A DNA stretch of 64,000 nt, from the NCBI GenBank assembly GCA_041596215.1, contig JBFHIZ010000005.1, positions 1 to 64,000 of the forward strand, in the 5' to 3' direction. Every line of letters starts with the position of its first letter. Within the stretch, counting starts at the first letter, position 1. This DNA is from JBFHIZ01 sp041596215. GTDB taxonomy: Bacteria; Bacillota; Clostridia; Lachnospirales; Lachnospiraceae. Positions 46,043 through 54,568 of this stretch are shown here, piece by piece. The notes beneath the pieces were generated by a model that saw only the letters and a list, made by a program, of their open reading frames with translations, was not told the DNA's origin and searched no databases. The position numbers and the translations under genes are program-made.

Positions 46043-46504
46043 ATGAGAAGAACAGAACGAGAAATTATAGATCAACAAGAATTAGATAATATAATTGCAA
46101 AATGTCAGGTATGTAGAATTGCATTATGTGATGGAGATATGCCATATATGATACCAATGAACTTTGGATATCAAGATCATTGCGTATACTTACATTCCGC
46201 AAAGGAAGGGAAGAAAATCGATTTGATAAAGAAAAATCCAAATGTTTGTTTTGAGATGGATACCGACCATATTTTGGTTACGGATGAGGTGGATTGTAAG
46301 TGGACCATGCATTATAAAAGTGTAATCGGAAATGGTGTAGCAGAAATCATTACAGATAATGCGGAAAAAGAAAAAGGGTTACAAATTATTATGAAACAGT
46401 ATGCAGGGGAGCGCACCTTTAAGTTTATTCCAAAAGTAATGGACATGATGACACTTATTAAGATTCCGGTTGCGAATATGGTAGGGAAAAAAGCAGGATA
46501 TTAG
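46043..46504 (+). CDS. Pyridoxamine 5'-phosphate oxidase-family flavin-binding protein (NimA-like)
   Basis: A 153-residue split-barrel protein: an MRRTEREI start, GDMPYMIPMNFGYQD, and YLHSAKEGKKIDLIKKN, the usual FMN/phosphate-contact region, then CKWTMHYKSVIGNG. Family members bind FMN, F420 or heme, and some reduce nitroimidazoles; the physiological substrate is generally unknown. It lies 18 bases after glmS and is probably co-transcribed. Confidence 0.85.
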   Translation: MRRTEREIIDQQELDNIIAKCQVCRIALCDGDMPYMIPMNFGYQDHCVYLHSAKEGKKIDLIKKNPNVCFEMDTDHILVTDEVDCKWTMHYKSVIGNGVAEIITDNAEKEKGLQIIMKQYAGERTFKFIPKVMDMMTLIKIPVANMVGKKAGY

Positions 46505-46534
46505 TTGGTTACTTATCTAAAATTGTGTTATAAT
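46505..46534 (+). promoter_or_regulatory. Promoter with extended -10 for the DUF4234 gene
   Basis: TATAAT at 46529-46534 with TG one base upstream, and a poor -35 TTGGTT at 46505-46510 (18-base spacer). It falls in the 67-base gap before the DUF4234 gene. Confidence 0.5.
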
Positions 46535-46571
46535 AACTCTAATAATATGCATTATAGAAGGGGAGGTATTT

Positions 46572-47009
46572 ATGGAAACACAACCAAATTTTCAAGCACC
46601 AAATGCACCAGTAGGGCAGTTGAAAACAAACAGAGGTATGGTTAAATTTTTTCTATTAAGCTTAATTACGTGTGGAATTTATGCAATCGTTTATTTTTCA
46701 TCAGTTTCAACAGATATTAATGTAGCGGCAAGTAGATATGATGGAAAAAAGACAATGCATTATTGCTTACTGTTATTTATTGTGGGACCAATCACATTAG
46801 GAATTGCTTACTTTGTTTGGTGTCATAAAATTTCAGCTCGTATAGGGAATGAATTAAGAAGAAGAGGTATTTCTTATCGTTTTGGTGCAGATTCGTTTTG
46901 GCTTTGGAATGTTTTAGGAGCATGTATTGTAGTAGGACCGTTTGTATATATGTATAAATTATCGAAAGCTATGAATTTGATTGGAGAACATTATAATATC
47001 AATGGATAA
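46572..47009 (+). CDS. DUF4234 membrane protein
   Basis: A 145-residue protein with three helices: NRGMVKFFLLSLITCGIYAI at the N-terminus, then SSVSTDINVAASRYDGKKTM, and RIGNELRRRGISYRFGADSFWLW. This is the DUF4234 pattern, of unknown function. It has its own promoter and terminator, so it is a single-gene unit. Confidence 0.85.
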   Translation: METQPNFQAPNAPVGQLKTNRGMVKFFLLSLITCGIYAIVYFSSVSTDINVAASRYDGKKTMHYCLLLFIVGPITLGIAYFVWCHKISARIGNELRRRGISYRFGADSFWLWNVLGACIVVGPFVYMYKLSKAMNLIGEHYNING

Positions 47010-47027
47010 TTAGAAAATGAAATAATA

Positions 47028-47061
47028 AACCCCTTCGCTTTTTTAGTGAAGGGGATTTTTT
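47028..47061 (+). terminator. Rho-independent terminator after the DUF4234 gene
   Basis: CCCCTTC (47030-47036) pairs with GAAGGGG (47048-47054), followed by six T residues at 47056-47061. Confidence 0.88.
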
Positions 47062-47108
47062 ATGGTAAGAATTTTGTATCTGTTTATATTTTTTTAATAA
47101 GGATTATA

Positions 47109-47137
47109 TTGCATAGTACTGGTAAGCATAGTATTAT
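47109..47137 (+). promoter_or_regulatory. Candidate promoter for the clpX-like operon
   Basis: TTGCAT (47109-47114), 17-base spacer, TATTAT (47132-47137), 34 bases before the start codon. Confidence 0.42.
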
Positions 47138-47171
47138 TTTAAGTAGTAGTGAGAAATAGATTGGAGGAATT

Positions 47172-48848
47172 ATGTCAAACAAAGATATTAACAATACACC
47201 AGATTCAGATAAAGACGAATATGAGGATGTGTGCATGATGTGCATGCGTCCGGAGAGCAAAGCAGGAAAAATGTTTCATCTACCAGGGAATATTTGTGTA
47301 TGTAACGATTGTATGCATAAAACAATGGAAACCATTGGAGAGATGGATTATGATGATTTACTTAATAGTCCCTTTCAACAAGGAGGAGAAACGCCTCAAA
47401 TTAGTGCAGAAGAAGCAATGAAATTGATAAAAATGCAAGAAAACCTTCGTAAAGATAAAAATAAGAAAACGATAATTAAAGATGAGAAAGCAAAGGAAGA
47501 AAAATTAGAGGAAGAGACATCGGATGAAATAGAAGAATCGGATGATGACACGGAACTTACAGAAGGACCAGCAGACATGAAGGAAGTCCTAGGAAATATG
47601 CAAACGCGTTTTCCGAATATCAACTTTTTGAATTTATCAGATTTACAACAAGAGGGTTTTCCACAACGAAAAAAAATAAAGAAAAGAAAAGACAATGCGG
47701 ATCCAGGGATTGATTTAAAAGACATTCCAGCACCTCATAAAATAAAAGCACAACTTGACGAATTTGTAATCGGACAAGAACAGGCAAAAAAAATCATATC
47801 CGTAGCGGTTTATAATCATTATAAAAGAGTGGTCACAAATACCATGGATGCCATTGAAATTGAAAAATCAAATATTTTAATGGTAGGTCCTACGGGTTGT
47901 GGAAAAACATATTTGGTAAAGACACTAGCTAGATTACTTGATGTTCCACTTGCCATAACCGATGCTACTTCGTTAACCGAAGCGGGTTATATTGGAGATG
48001 ATATTGAAAGTGTAGTATCAAAATTATTAGCAGCAGCTGATAATGATGTGGACAAAGCGGAACGTGGAATTATATTTATCGATGAGATTGATAAAATTGC
48101 GAAAAAGCAAAATACAAATTCAAGAGATGTATCGGGTGAATCTGTACAACAAGGGATGTTGAAATTATTAGAAGGAGCAGAAATTGAAGTACCGGTTGGA
48201 GCAAATAGTAAAAATGCAATGGTTCCTTTGACAACGGTGAATACGAGAAATATTTTATTTATTTGTGGAGGTGCATTTCCTGGGCTTGATGATATTATAA
48301 AACAACGTTTGAATAAACAAACATCGATAGGTTATGCAGCAGATTTAAAGGATAAATATGATGCAGACAAAAATATCATAAAAAAAACAACGGTGGATGA
48401 CATTAAAAAATTTGGTATGATTCCAGAATTTGTTGGAAGACTACCAGTAATTTGTACCTTGGAAACATTGACCAAAGAAATGCTAGTTAAGATTTTAAAA
48501 GAACCGAAAAATGCAATTCTAAAACAATACATGAAGTTGTTAGAATTAGATGAAGTAAAATTAGAATTTGCAGAGGAAGCGCTAGAAGCCATTGCAGAAA
48601 AAGCAATCGAAAAAGAGACGGGCGCAAGAGCACTACGTGCTATCATCGAGGATTTTATGTTAGATATTATGTATGAAATTCCAAAAGATGATAATATTGG
48701 AAAAGTTGAAATTACCAAAGAATATATAGAAGGAAAAGGTGGCCCTATTATTACTATTCGTGATCGTAAAAACGAACATGAAAGAGTAAAAGAGGAATTG
48801 CCAACACCAAAAATAGAGATTAAGAAAGAAGTTGGAGCGGAAGCATGA
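47172..48848 (+). CDS. clpX: ClpX-like AAA+ unfoldase with long acidic linker
   Basis: A 558-residue ATPase, against about 420-430 for usual ClpX. Zinc-binding domain: Cys21, Cys24, Cys44, Cys47. A ~135-residue highly charged linker follows (EESDDDTEL region). The AAA+ core has Walker A GPTGCGKT (239-246), pore-loop region AGYIGDD, Walker B IFIDEIDK (D305, E306), CGGAFPGLDDII and GARALRAIIEDFM. The ClpP-docking IGF loop reads IGY (386-388). No clpP, tig or lon is nearby, so this may be a second ClpX rather than the housekeeping one. A lipoprotein gene overlaps its end by four bases. Confidence 0.88.
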   Translation: MSNKDINNTPDSDKDEYEDVCMMCMRPESKAGKMFHLPGNICVCNDCMHKTMETIGEMDYDDLLNSPFQQGGETPQISAEEAMKLIKMQENLRKDKNKKTIIKDEKAKEEKLEEETSDEIEESDDDTELTEGPADMKEVLGNMQTRFPNINFLNLSDLQQEGFPQRKKIKKRKDNADPGIDLKDIPAPHKIKAQLDEFVIGQEQAKKIISVAVYNHYKRVVTNTMDAIEIEKSNILMVGPTGCGKTYLVKTLARLLDVPLAITDATSLTEAGYIGDDIESVVSKLLAAADNDVDKAERGIIFIDEIDKIAKKQNTNSRDVSGESVQQGMLKLLEGAEIEVPVGANSKNAMVPLTTVNTRNILFICGGAFPGLDDIIKQRLNKQTSIGYAADLKDKYDADKNIIKKTTVDDIKKFGMIPEFVGRLPVICTLETLTKEMLVKILKEPKNAILKQYMKLLELDEVKLEFAEEALEAIAEKAIEKETGARALRAIIEDFMLDIMYEIPKDDNIGKVEITKEYIEGKGGPIITIRDRKNEHERVKEELPTPKIEIKKEVGAEA

Positions 48849-49507
48849 AAAAGCTAGGACGGATACTTGGTATCGTTTTGTTAACGTTGTCATTAAGTGG
48901 TTGTGAGTTATCGGCAAATACATTTGATGAAGCAATTGGAGAGCAAATCAATGAAGTCACCGAAGAACTTGGCGATAAAATGGACGAGAAGATATCAGAA
49001 ACAATTGATCGCGCAAAGACGGGAGCTGTTGAAAAAGTGGAAGATTCGCTTTCAAATAGTTTCACTAAAATACAACAGGATATGATAGAGCGTGTTGGTG
49101 TAGAAGTCGATAAATTAGTCGAGTATAAACCAGGATTGTGGTATGAAGATAGTGAAGTAGTAACTTATGAAATACAAGGAATGAAAATGAATGGATTTTG
49201 GGAAAAAGATGAAGATGCAGGTACCTTGGAAATCCAGGATGCAAAAATTAGTGCAGAAATCCCCGAAGAAGCAATTCTTACGCTTTCGTTTTTTGAAAAT
49301 TTACCAGAAATTGTTTCAATAATAGAGAAAAATAATGGGGAAGAAAAACTAGTAGAAGTGTCAGAAATGAGAAATCCACTAACTGGAAAAGCAACCTATT
49401 CATTTGTTGTCTTATTTGAAGAAAAAGAAAATGTAGAATATATAATGAAAGCTTCCTTTGGCGACGATAAGGAAGTATCACTGGAAATATTGCTCAGCAA
49501 TAAGTAA
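48845..49507 (+). CDS. Lipoprotein of unknown function
   Basis: A 220-residue protein with a lipoprotein signal (MKKLGRILGIVLLTLSLSGC, Cys20 as lipobox). Residues ~25-85 are amphipathic and charged, probably a helical or coiled-coil stem. The rest is a predicted beta-rich domain with no motif that I recognise. It overlaps clpX by ATGA and is followed by an LspA-like peptidase, whose family processes such signals. Confidence 0.8.
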   Translation: MKKLGRILGIVLLTLSLSGCELSANTFDEAIGEQINEVTEELGDKMDEKISETIDRAKTGAVEKVEDSLSNSFTKIQQDMIERVGVEVDKLVEYKPGLWYEDSEVVTYEIQGMKMNGFWEKDEDAGTLEIQDAKISAEIPEEAILTLSFFENLPEIVSIIEKNNGEEKLVEVSEMRNPLTGKATYSFVVLFEEKENVEYIMKASFGDDKEVSLEILLSNK

Positions 49508-49517
49508 GGGGTAGCAT

Positions 49518-49961
49518 ATGGTATATATTGGGATTGTTTTAATGATATTCGTAAGTGAATTGTTCATAAAAAATAAAATTGATCAAAATATGAAACCGGG
49601 TGAAAAACAAGAGATAGCAAATGGGCGTGTAATAATACATAAGTATAAAAATAAAGGAGCTTTTTTAAATTTTATGCATACAAAGGAAAAGCTAGTAGTA
49701 GCGGTTTCCGTTATTTTTACAATGATCCTATGCGTTTACTTTATTCTATCCTTAGGTCGAAGAGGAAATTTCTTTCTTCGAACGGGCCTTGCCTTTTTAT
49801 TAGGGGGAGCTTTTTCGAATACCTATGATCGATTAAAGAGGAAATATGTAGTAGATTATTTTAGTTTTCACACCAAGTCGAAAAAATTAAATGCGATTGT
49901 GTTTAATCTATCCGATTTTTGTATAGTAATTGGAGCAATGCTTACAACCATTGCGTCGTAA
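49518..49961 (+). CDS. Signal peptidase II-like protein (LspA family, divergent)
   Basis: A 147-residue membrane protein with four helices. The two catalytic aspartates of signal peptidase II are in place: Asp104 in GGAFSNTYDRL and Asp133 in VFNLSDFCIVIGA. KNKGAFLNF stands where usual LspA has NxGAAFS. Family members cleave lipoprotein signal peptides ahead of the lipidated Cys. Divergence suggests an accessory rather than the main LspA. It lies just after a lipoprotein gene, a possible dedicated substrate. Confidence 0.78.
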   Translation: MVYIGIVLMIFVSELFIKNKIDQNMKPGEKQEIANGRVIIHKYKNKGAFLNFMHTKEKLVVAVSVIFTMILCVYFILSLGRRGNFFLRTGLAFLLGGAFSNTYDRLKRKYVVDYFSFHTKSKKLNAIVFNLSDFCIVIGAMLTTIAS

Positions 49962-49981
49962 ACTCATAGAGGGGGAAATGT

Positions 49982-50899
49982 ATGAATATTGCAAAAAATG
50001 TATTAGAAACCATTGGAAAGACTCCATTGATAGAAATCTGTAATTTAGAGAAAATAGAACAGTTAAAAGCAAAAGTACTAGTAAAAATGGAGGGGATGAA
50101 TCCGGGAGGAAGTGTAAAGGACCGCCCCGCATTTTGGATGGTTCAAAAGGCAGAGGAATCAGGAGCATTAAAGACGGGGGGAACAATTATTGAGCCAACG
50201 TCTGGAAATACAGGAATTGGAATTGCCATGGTAGCAGCAGCAAAAGGATATCAAACCATTTTTACGATGCCTGAAACTATGAGTGAAGAACGAAGAAAAT
50301 TTTTATCAGTGTATGGGGCACAGGTGGTTTTAACCAAAGGAACCGAAGGAATGAAAGGTGCCATTGCCCGTGCAGAGGAATTGCAAAAAGAAATTCCCGG
50401 ATCTGTAATATTAGGACAGTTTGTAAATGAAGCCAATGCCTACGCGCATAAAATGACTACAGGACCTGAAATTTGGGAAGATACGGATGGAACGGTTGAT
50501 GTATTTGTTTCAGGAATTGGAACGGGAGGAACGATTACAGGGACTGGTGAGTATTTAAAGCAGCAGAATGCAAAAATTGAAATTGTGGCCGTAGAACCAG
50601 CCACCTCCCATGTGTTATCTGGAGGAAATCCAGGACCACATAAAATTCAAGGAATTGGAGCTGGATTTATTCCTAAAATTTTAAATACAAAGATATACGA
50701 TAAGGTTGAAATGGTTTCGTCAGAAGAAGCGTATGAAATGAGTAAGAAATTGATTAAAACAGAAGGAATTTTTGCAGGGATTTCCTCTGGTGGCGCACTT
50801 GCAGTTGCAATAAAACTTGCAAAGCAATCTGCATATGAGAATAAAACAATCGTAGTTATGCTTCCAGATTCGGGTGATCGATACTTATCTGTTTATTGA
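49982..50899 (+). CDS. cysK: Cysteine synthase (O-acetylserine sulfhydrylase)
   Basis: A 305-residue PLP enzyme that makes cysteine from O-acetylserine and sulfide. Visible: EGMNPGGSVKDRPA with PLP Lys46, the substrate loop PTSGNTG, GIGTGGTITGTGEYL for phosphate binding, and SSGGALAVA with the Ser that contacts the pyridine ring. Length and motifs are normal. AGAGGGGG precedes the ATG. The end overlaps the convergent acyltransferase gene by seven bases. Confidence 0.94.
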   Translation: MNIAKNVLETIGKTPLIEICNLEKIEQLKAKVLVKMEGMNPGGSVKDRPAFWMVQKAEESGALKTGGTIIEPTSGNTGIGIAMVAAAKGYQTIFTMPETMSEERRKFLSVYGAQVVLTKGTEGMKGAIARAEELQKEIPGSVILGQFVNEANAYAHKMTTGPEIWEDTDGTVDVFVSGIGTGGTITGTGEYLKQQNAKIEIVAVEPATSHVLSGGNPGPHKIQGIGAGFIPKILNTKIYDKVEMVSSEEAYEMSKKLIKTEGIFAGISSGGALAVAIKLAKQSAYENKTIVVMLPDSGDRYLSVY

Positions 50900-52020
50900 T
50901 TGCGATTTGCCGAATAAAAGTGTATGATAATCAGATCTTTGCTTTTTTTAAGTAGATAACTCATAAAAAACGAAGTGAGAAAGACAAGAATGGAAAAAAT
51001 CGGAATGGTAAGAATAAGAGGACCCATAAAAATCGATATTCCAAGGCTTGTAAAAATATCAATAACAAAAGCATGCAGAATATAGATGCCAAGGGTACAT
51101 TTACTAAATATAATGAGAACTTTTTCTGAACACACAGAAAGAGTTCTTGTTTTTTTTGCTTGAAAGAAAAGAAAAACATTAATGGAAGTAATATAAGTAA
51201 AGATACTGAATCCATCAAAAATGGTAGCACTTATCGGTTGGTTTAGATATACTTGGAGAATGGGAATACCGATTAAAAAAAGGATAGCAGGAAAGAAAAG
51301 CATTCGGACGACCCGATAGATTTTTGGAGATAAACCGTAAGTGTTTAGATAGTACCCTAAAAAGAAATAGGCAAGATAGGTATTCAAAGAGGAAAACGAC
51401 AGATAGTTATTGATTTGCTCATTGATAAAGGTCGATAAATGTAGCGATTGAATGGTATAAAAAACAAGGCGAATACACATAAATAAAAAAAGGTAGTACG
51501 TAATTGCTTTTTTGCTTTTTTCCCCCGAAGCAGTAATAAGACGTAATAGGGGTAAAATAAGATAGATTCCACTTAACATATGTAAGAACCATAGATACGG
51601 ATTACCTTGAAAAAGAATAGGAAGAATTGTGCTTAGAGAATCAAGTGGCATGGATTTTGCGTAGTGGATTTTAATTAACATCCAAATACCATATCCAAGC
51701 ATGGATACTACATAAAGAATATAGATCTTAAGAAAATTATGAACGAGTAATTTTTTTAAGGAAAGTTCTTTTTTTTCATTTAAAAAAAGCATACCACTAA
51801 TCATAAAGAAAATAGGAACGGCACAGTGTGAAAGTGAAGAAAAAATATTTGAAGCAATCCAGTCAAATGAAAAAGAGTGATTATACCATGCAATACCAGA
51901 TACATGAATAAGTACAACAAGAAAAGAGGAAAAAATACGTAAATAATCAACCCAGTATTGGCGTTCCTCAAAAGAAATATGCTCTTTATTTATCATATTA
52001 GAAATAAGGTGTTTGGTCAT
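50893..52020 (-). CDS. Acyltransferase family 3 membrane protein (WecH/OatA-like)
   Basis: A 375-residue protein with about ten helices: YWVDYLRIFSSFLVVLIHVS in TM1 with the conserved Arg and His, AVPIFFMISGMLF, and CTLGIYILHAFVID. It would O-acetylate or otherwise acylate a surface glycan. It follows the minus-strand GT2 gene after 25 bases, and both likely share the promoter at 52.9 kb. The ribosome binding site is weak (GATGAG). Confidence 0.82.
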   Translation of the reverse strand: MTKHLISNMINKEHISFEERQYWVDYLRIFSSFLVVLIHVSGIAWYNHSFSFDWIASNIFSSLSHCAVPIFFMISGMLFLNEKKELSLKKLLVHNFLKIYILYVVSMLGYGIWMLIKIHYAKSMPLDSLSTILPILFQGNPYLWFLHMLSGIYLILPLLRLITASGEKSKKAITYYLFLFMCIRLVFYTIQSLHLSTFINEQINNYLSFSSLNTYLAYFFLGYYLNTYGLSPKIYRVVRMLFFPAILFLIGIPILQVYLNQPISATIFDGFSIFTYITSINVFLFFQAKKTRTLSVCSEKVLIIFSKCTLGIYILHAFVIDIFTSLGISIFMGPLILTIPIFSILVFLTSFFMSYLLKKSKDLIIIHFYSANRNQ

Positions 52021-52045
52021 TTTGTTCTCATCGCTTTCTTCAAGT

Positions 52046-52831
52046 CTATGTTTCGCTTTTTCCTTTTTTTATTCCGTTACAAAGAAGTTTGTATGCTTGT
52101 TTTGAAGTGATAGAATCACATAATGTTTTTTTGTGTTTGTAAATAAATCGGAAACCAAAAATTTTTGCCATGCTTCCGTATAAAAAATGATATAGGACTC
52201 CACGGTCATGAAAAAATTTTTCATTATATCCGTGAAACCAAGTGGAGGGAGAAGCGTCTTCCTTTCCTAAACAGATTGGAGAAGCAAAAATATGTAATCC
52301 AGCACGTAAACAATTTCTTAAAAATAAGGAATCTTCTCCATTGCTATATTTTGCACCCCCACCAAAAAGCAAAGAAAAAGTAAGGTTATTTGCATGCATT
52401 TTTTTTGTTTTGATTGCAAAACTAAAGGTTGGATAACGTCCACAGTTATACCAGGAAATTTTATGAAATTTCTTAGTATGGTAGGTTTGCCTAGAAGGTA
52501 TGACATCAAAATTGAAAAGAATCATGTCAGCGTTTGGATGAGATTGAAATTCGTTTATAATTTTTTCCTGATATCCATCATAATATTCGATATCGGAATC
52601 GCTAAACAAACTGATTGTGTGCGAGGCCCTCAATAGTGCATTGTTTCTGCTAAGACCGACTCCTTTTTCATTCATAGAATAAAAATGTATCGTCTGTCCT
52701 TGAAAGGTGTATTTTTGGTAATCAAAAATATCACATTGATTAATGATGATCGCATCAGAAGAAAGATTCATTTTTTTGAAAAGTTGTTCTGGTTTTGCAT
52801 GCATCGCAGCAACTAATAATTCAATGTCCAT
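52046..52831 (-). CDS. GT2-like glycosyltransferase
   Basis: A 261-residue protein: MDIELLVAAMHAKPEQ, then GVGLSRNNALLRA, LFSDSDIEYYDGY with the DxD-type metal site, and FGGGAKYSNGEDSLFLRNCL. This is a small GT2 branch with the GEDS motif, common in Firmicutes. It is first in a two-gene unit with an acyltransferase, suggesting addition and acylation of one sugar. The substrate is unknown. Confidence 0.8.
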   Translation of the reverse strand: MDIELLVAAMHAKPEQLFKKMNLSSDAIIINQCDIFDYQKYTFQGQTIHFYSMNEKGVGLSRNNALLRASHTISLFSDSDIEYYDGYQEKIINEFQSHPNADMILFNFDVIPSRQTYHTKKFHKISWYNCGRYPTFSFAIKTKKMHANNLTFSLLFGGGAKYSNGEDSLFLRNCLRAGLHIFASPICLGKEDASPSTWFHGYNEKFFHDRGVLYHFLYGSMAKIFGFRFIYKHKKTLCDSITSKQAYKLLCNGIKKGKSET

Positions 52832-52863
52832 AAGGCTCCTTATTTTTAATCTTTAATAGTAAC

Positions 52864-52892
52864 ACTATACAAAAAAAAACAAGAAAAGTCAA
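52864..52892 (-). promoter_or_regulatory. Strong sigma-A promoter for the minus-strand GT2-acyltransferase unit
   Basis: On the minus strand, TTGACT (52892-52887), 17-base spacer, TATAGT (52869-52864). Confidence 0.68.
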
Positions 52893-52911
52893 AAAATCTG
52901 CGCACATTTTT
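52892..52911. promoter_or_regulatory. 20-bp dyad between divergent promoters, candidate operator
   Basis: A near-perfect inverted repeat: left arm AAAAATC, core TGCGCA, right arm CATTTTT, one mismatched pair. Its first base is the end of the minus-strand -35 and its last base begins the plus-strand -35, so a bound protein would affect both promoters. Confidence 0.55.
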
Positions 52912-52939
52912 TGCAATTTTTGGTCACACACCGTATAAT
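52911..52939 (+). promoter_or_regulatory. Strong sigma-A promoter for the araC-type regulator operon
   Basis: TTGCAA (52911-52916), 17-base spacer, TATAAT (52934-52939), 50 bases before the GTG start. Confidence 0.68.
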
Positions 52940-52989
52940 AAAAGAAACAACAGATTGCCGATTCATTTTGCTTATAAAGGAGAAAATAA

Positions 52990-53862
52990 GTGCTTTGTAA
53001 TTATATAAATTTAGAAGAAAAAGTAAAACATGGCTCTGCTTTTTTCCCATTTGTTATTTATCCATCCTGCTATTCTTCTTGTGGGGCTGGGTTTCCTGTT
53101 CATTGGCATAAGGAAATGGAAATTGGGTTGGTACGAAGTGGTGAAGAAGTTTTTCAAATCAATCAGAAAGAATATATCACAAGAAAAGGGGACATTGTAC
53201 TTATTCCTCCAGAAACCTTACATGGACTCGAACCACGCACCAAAAATAAAGTGCAAAGAGATACCTTGGTTTTTGATTTGAACCTTTTAATTTCGAATAC
53301 CTCGGATGCTTCTTCGCTTAAATATATTATGCCATTGTTACAAGGAAAATGCTCTTGTGATTATGTATTTCAAGATGAGAATGCGGAAGCATTACTTATG
53401 GAAATTCGACAAATATTTTCTCAAAAAAAAGAAGGGTATGAGCTATTAATAAAAGGAAAGCTGCTTTTTTTGTTTTATCGTTTGTTTGAACTAGGGGTTA
53501 TTCGAACGGATGAACGATTGGAAAAAGTACCAATCGTATATGAATCCATGTTAGATGCCATGAAATATATTGCATCTCATTACCAAGGGAAAATCACACT
53601 TGATGAGATAGCGAAACAAACGGGAAAAAGTAAGTATTATATTACTAGAAATTTCCATAAGTTTACAGGAATGCCTTGTATCGAATATATTAATCATTAT
53701 CGATTGACAATGGCTGCGAATATATTGATGGAAACCAATCGACTGGTTATTGATATTGCTATGGATGTAGGTTTTGAAAATATTTCATACTTTAATAAAT
53801 TATTTCGAAAAAAATTTGGAGTAACACCAAAAGAATATAGAAAAGAAATGCTACGCATTTGA
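52990..53862 (+). CDS. AraC-family transcriptional regulator with cupin sensor domain
   Basis: A 290-residue regulator. N-terminal cupin-like ligand domain: FPVHWHKEMEIGLVRSGE and IPPETLHGLEP. C-terminal double helix-turn-helix (~185-288): ITLDEIAKQTGKSKYYITRNF, then VIDIAMDVGFENISYFNKLF and FGVTPKEYRKE. The start is GTG with AAAGGAG ahead. It heads an operon with the YhhN and aldehyde dehydrogenase genes and diverges from the GT2-acyltransferase unit. It may act at the dyad between the promoters, though AraC proteins usually prefer direct repeats. The ligand is unknown. Confidence 0.88.
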   Translation: MLCNYINLEEKVKHGSAFFPFVIYPSCYSSCGAGFPVHWHKEMEIGLVRSGEEVFQINQKEYITRKGDIVLIPPETLHGLEPRTKNKVQRDTLVFDLNLLISNTSDASSLKYIMPLLQGKCSCDYVFQDENAEALLMEIRQIFSQKKEGYELLIKGKLLFLFYRLFELGVIRTDERLEKVPIVYESMLDAMKYIASHYQGKITLDEIAKQTGKSKYYITRNFHKFTGMPCIEYINHYRLTMAANILMETNRLVIDIAMDVGFENISYFNKLFRKKFGVTPKEYRKEMLRI

Positions 53863-53877
53863 TGAGGTGAAAAAAAG

Positions 53878-54543
53878 ATGATAACAGGTAGTTTACTCTA
53901 TATATTAAGTCTTCTTTTTCTATTGAGAACTTCGTATATGGAATCGCAAAAAAAACATTATATTTTTGCAAAAACCATGACAAGTATTGGATTTTTAGCT
54001 CTTGCAGGAATCAGTCTGTATTTTTCAAAAGCCTATCCTTATTTTTATGCTTTATTACCAGGATTGCTTTTTTGCTTATGTGGTGATGTTTTCTTGGCAA
54101 TTCGTTTACGTACAAAACAGTTTAAGTGGCTTGTATTTGGAATTACGATGTTTGTATTAGCACATGTTACTTTTATTTTTGGTTTGCAAAAATATACAAA
54201 TTGGAATTGGTGGGATTTTTCCCTCCCGTTAATTTCGGTGGTGATGGTATTTATTCTATTTCGTTTACCGAAAATCGAACCGGGAAAAGGGGAATGGCCA
54301 TCTTTGATATATTCTTATTTTGTCAGTTTGTTTTTTTTAAAGGCAATAGAAATTATGTATGCATGGAATTTCTCAAGACAAGGCATATTTTTAGCAATCG
54401 GAGCAATGTTCTTTTTTATATCAGATGTATTACTTATCTTTTTATATTTTTCAAAAAAACCTCAAAATTGGTTACATGGGGCAAATTTAATCACCTATTA
54501 TTTAGGAGTTGCATTTCTAGCAAGTAGTATATACTTTGGCTAA
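53878..54543 (+). CDS. YhhN/TMEM86-family membrane protein, probable lysoplasmalogenase
   Basis: A 221-residue protein with seven to eight helices. Family pattern: LLPGLLFCLCGDVFLAI near residue 65, later FFFISDVLLIFLYF and LITYYLGVAFLA, with two Asp in helices (GDVFL, SDVLL) as in YhhN/TMEM86. TMEM86 enzymes cleave the vinyl ether of lysoplasmalogen to a fatty aldehyde and a glycerophospho-base. It starts 15 bases after the AraC gene and the next gene is an aldehyde dehydrogenase that could remove the aldehyde. Activity of this member is inferred. Confidence 0.8.
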   Translation: MITGSLLYILSLLFLLRTSYMESQKKHYIFAKTMTSIGFLALAGISLYFSKAYPYFYALLPGLLFCLCGDVFLAIRLRTKQFKWLVFGITMFVLAHVTFIFGLQKYTNWNWWDFSLPLISVVMVFILFRLPKIEPGKGEWPSLIYSYFVSLFFLKAIEIMYAWNFSRQGIFLAIGAMFFFISDVLLIFLYFSKKPQNWLHGANLITYYLGVAFLASSIYFG

Positions 54544-54568
54544 GAAATCGCAGAAAGTGAGGACACAA

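Noticed and set aside
50893..50899. Seven-base overlap of cysK and the convergent acyltransferase gene as a functional element
   Set aside because: Short convergent overlap with no hairpin; probably just compact packing.
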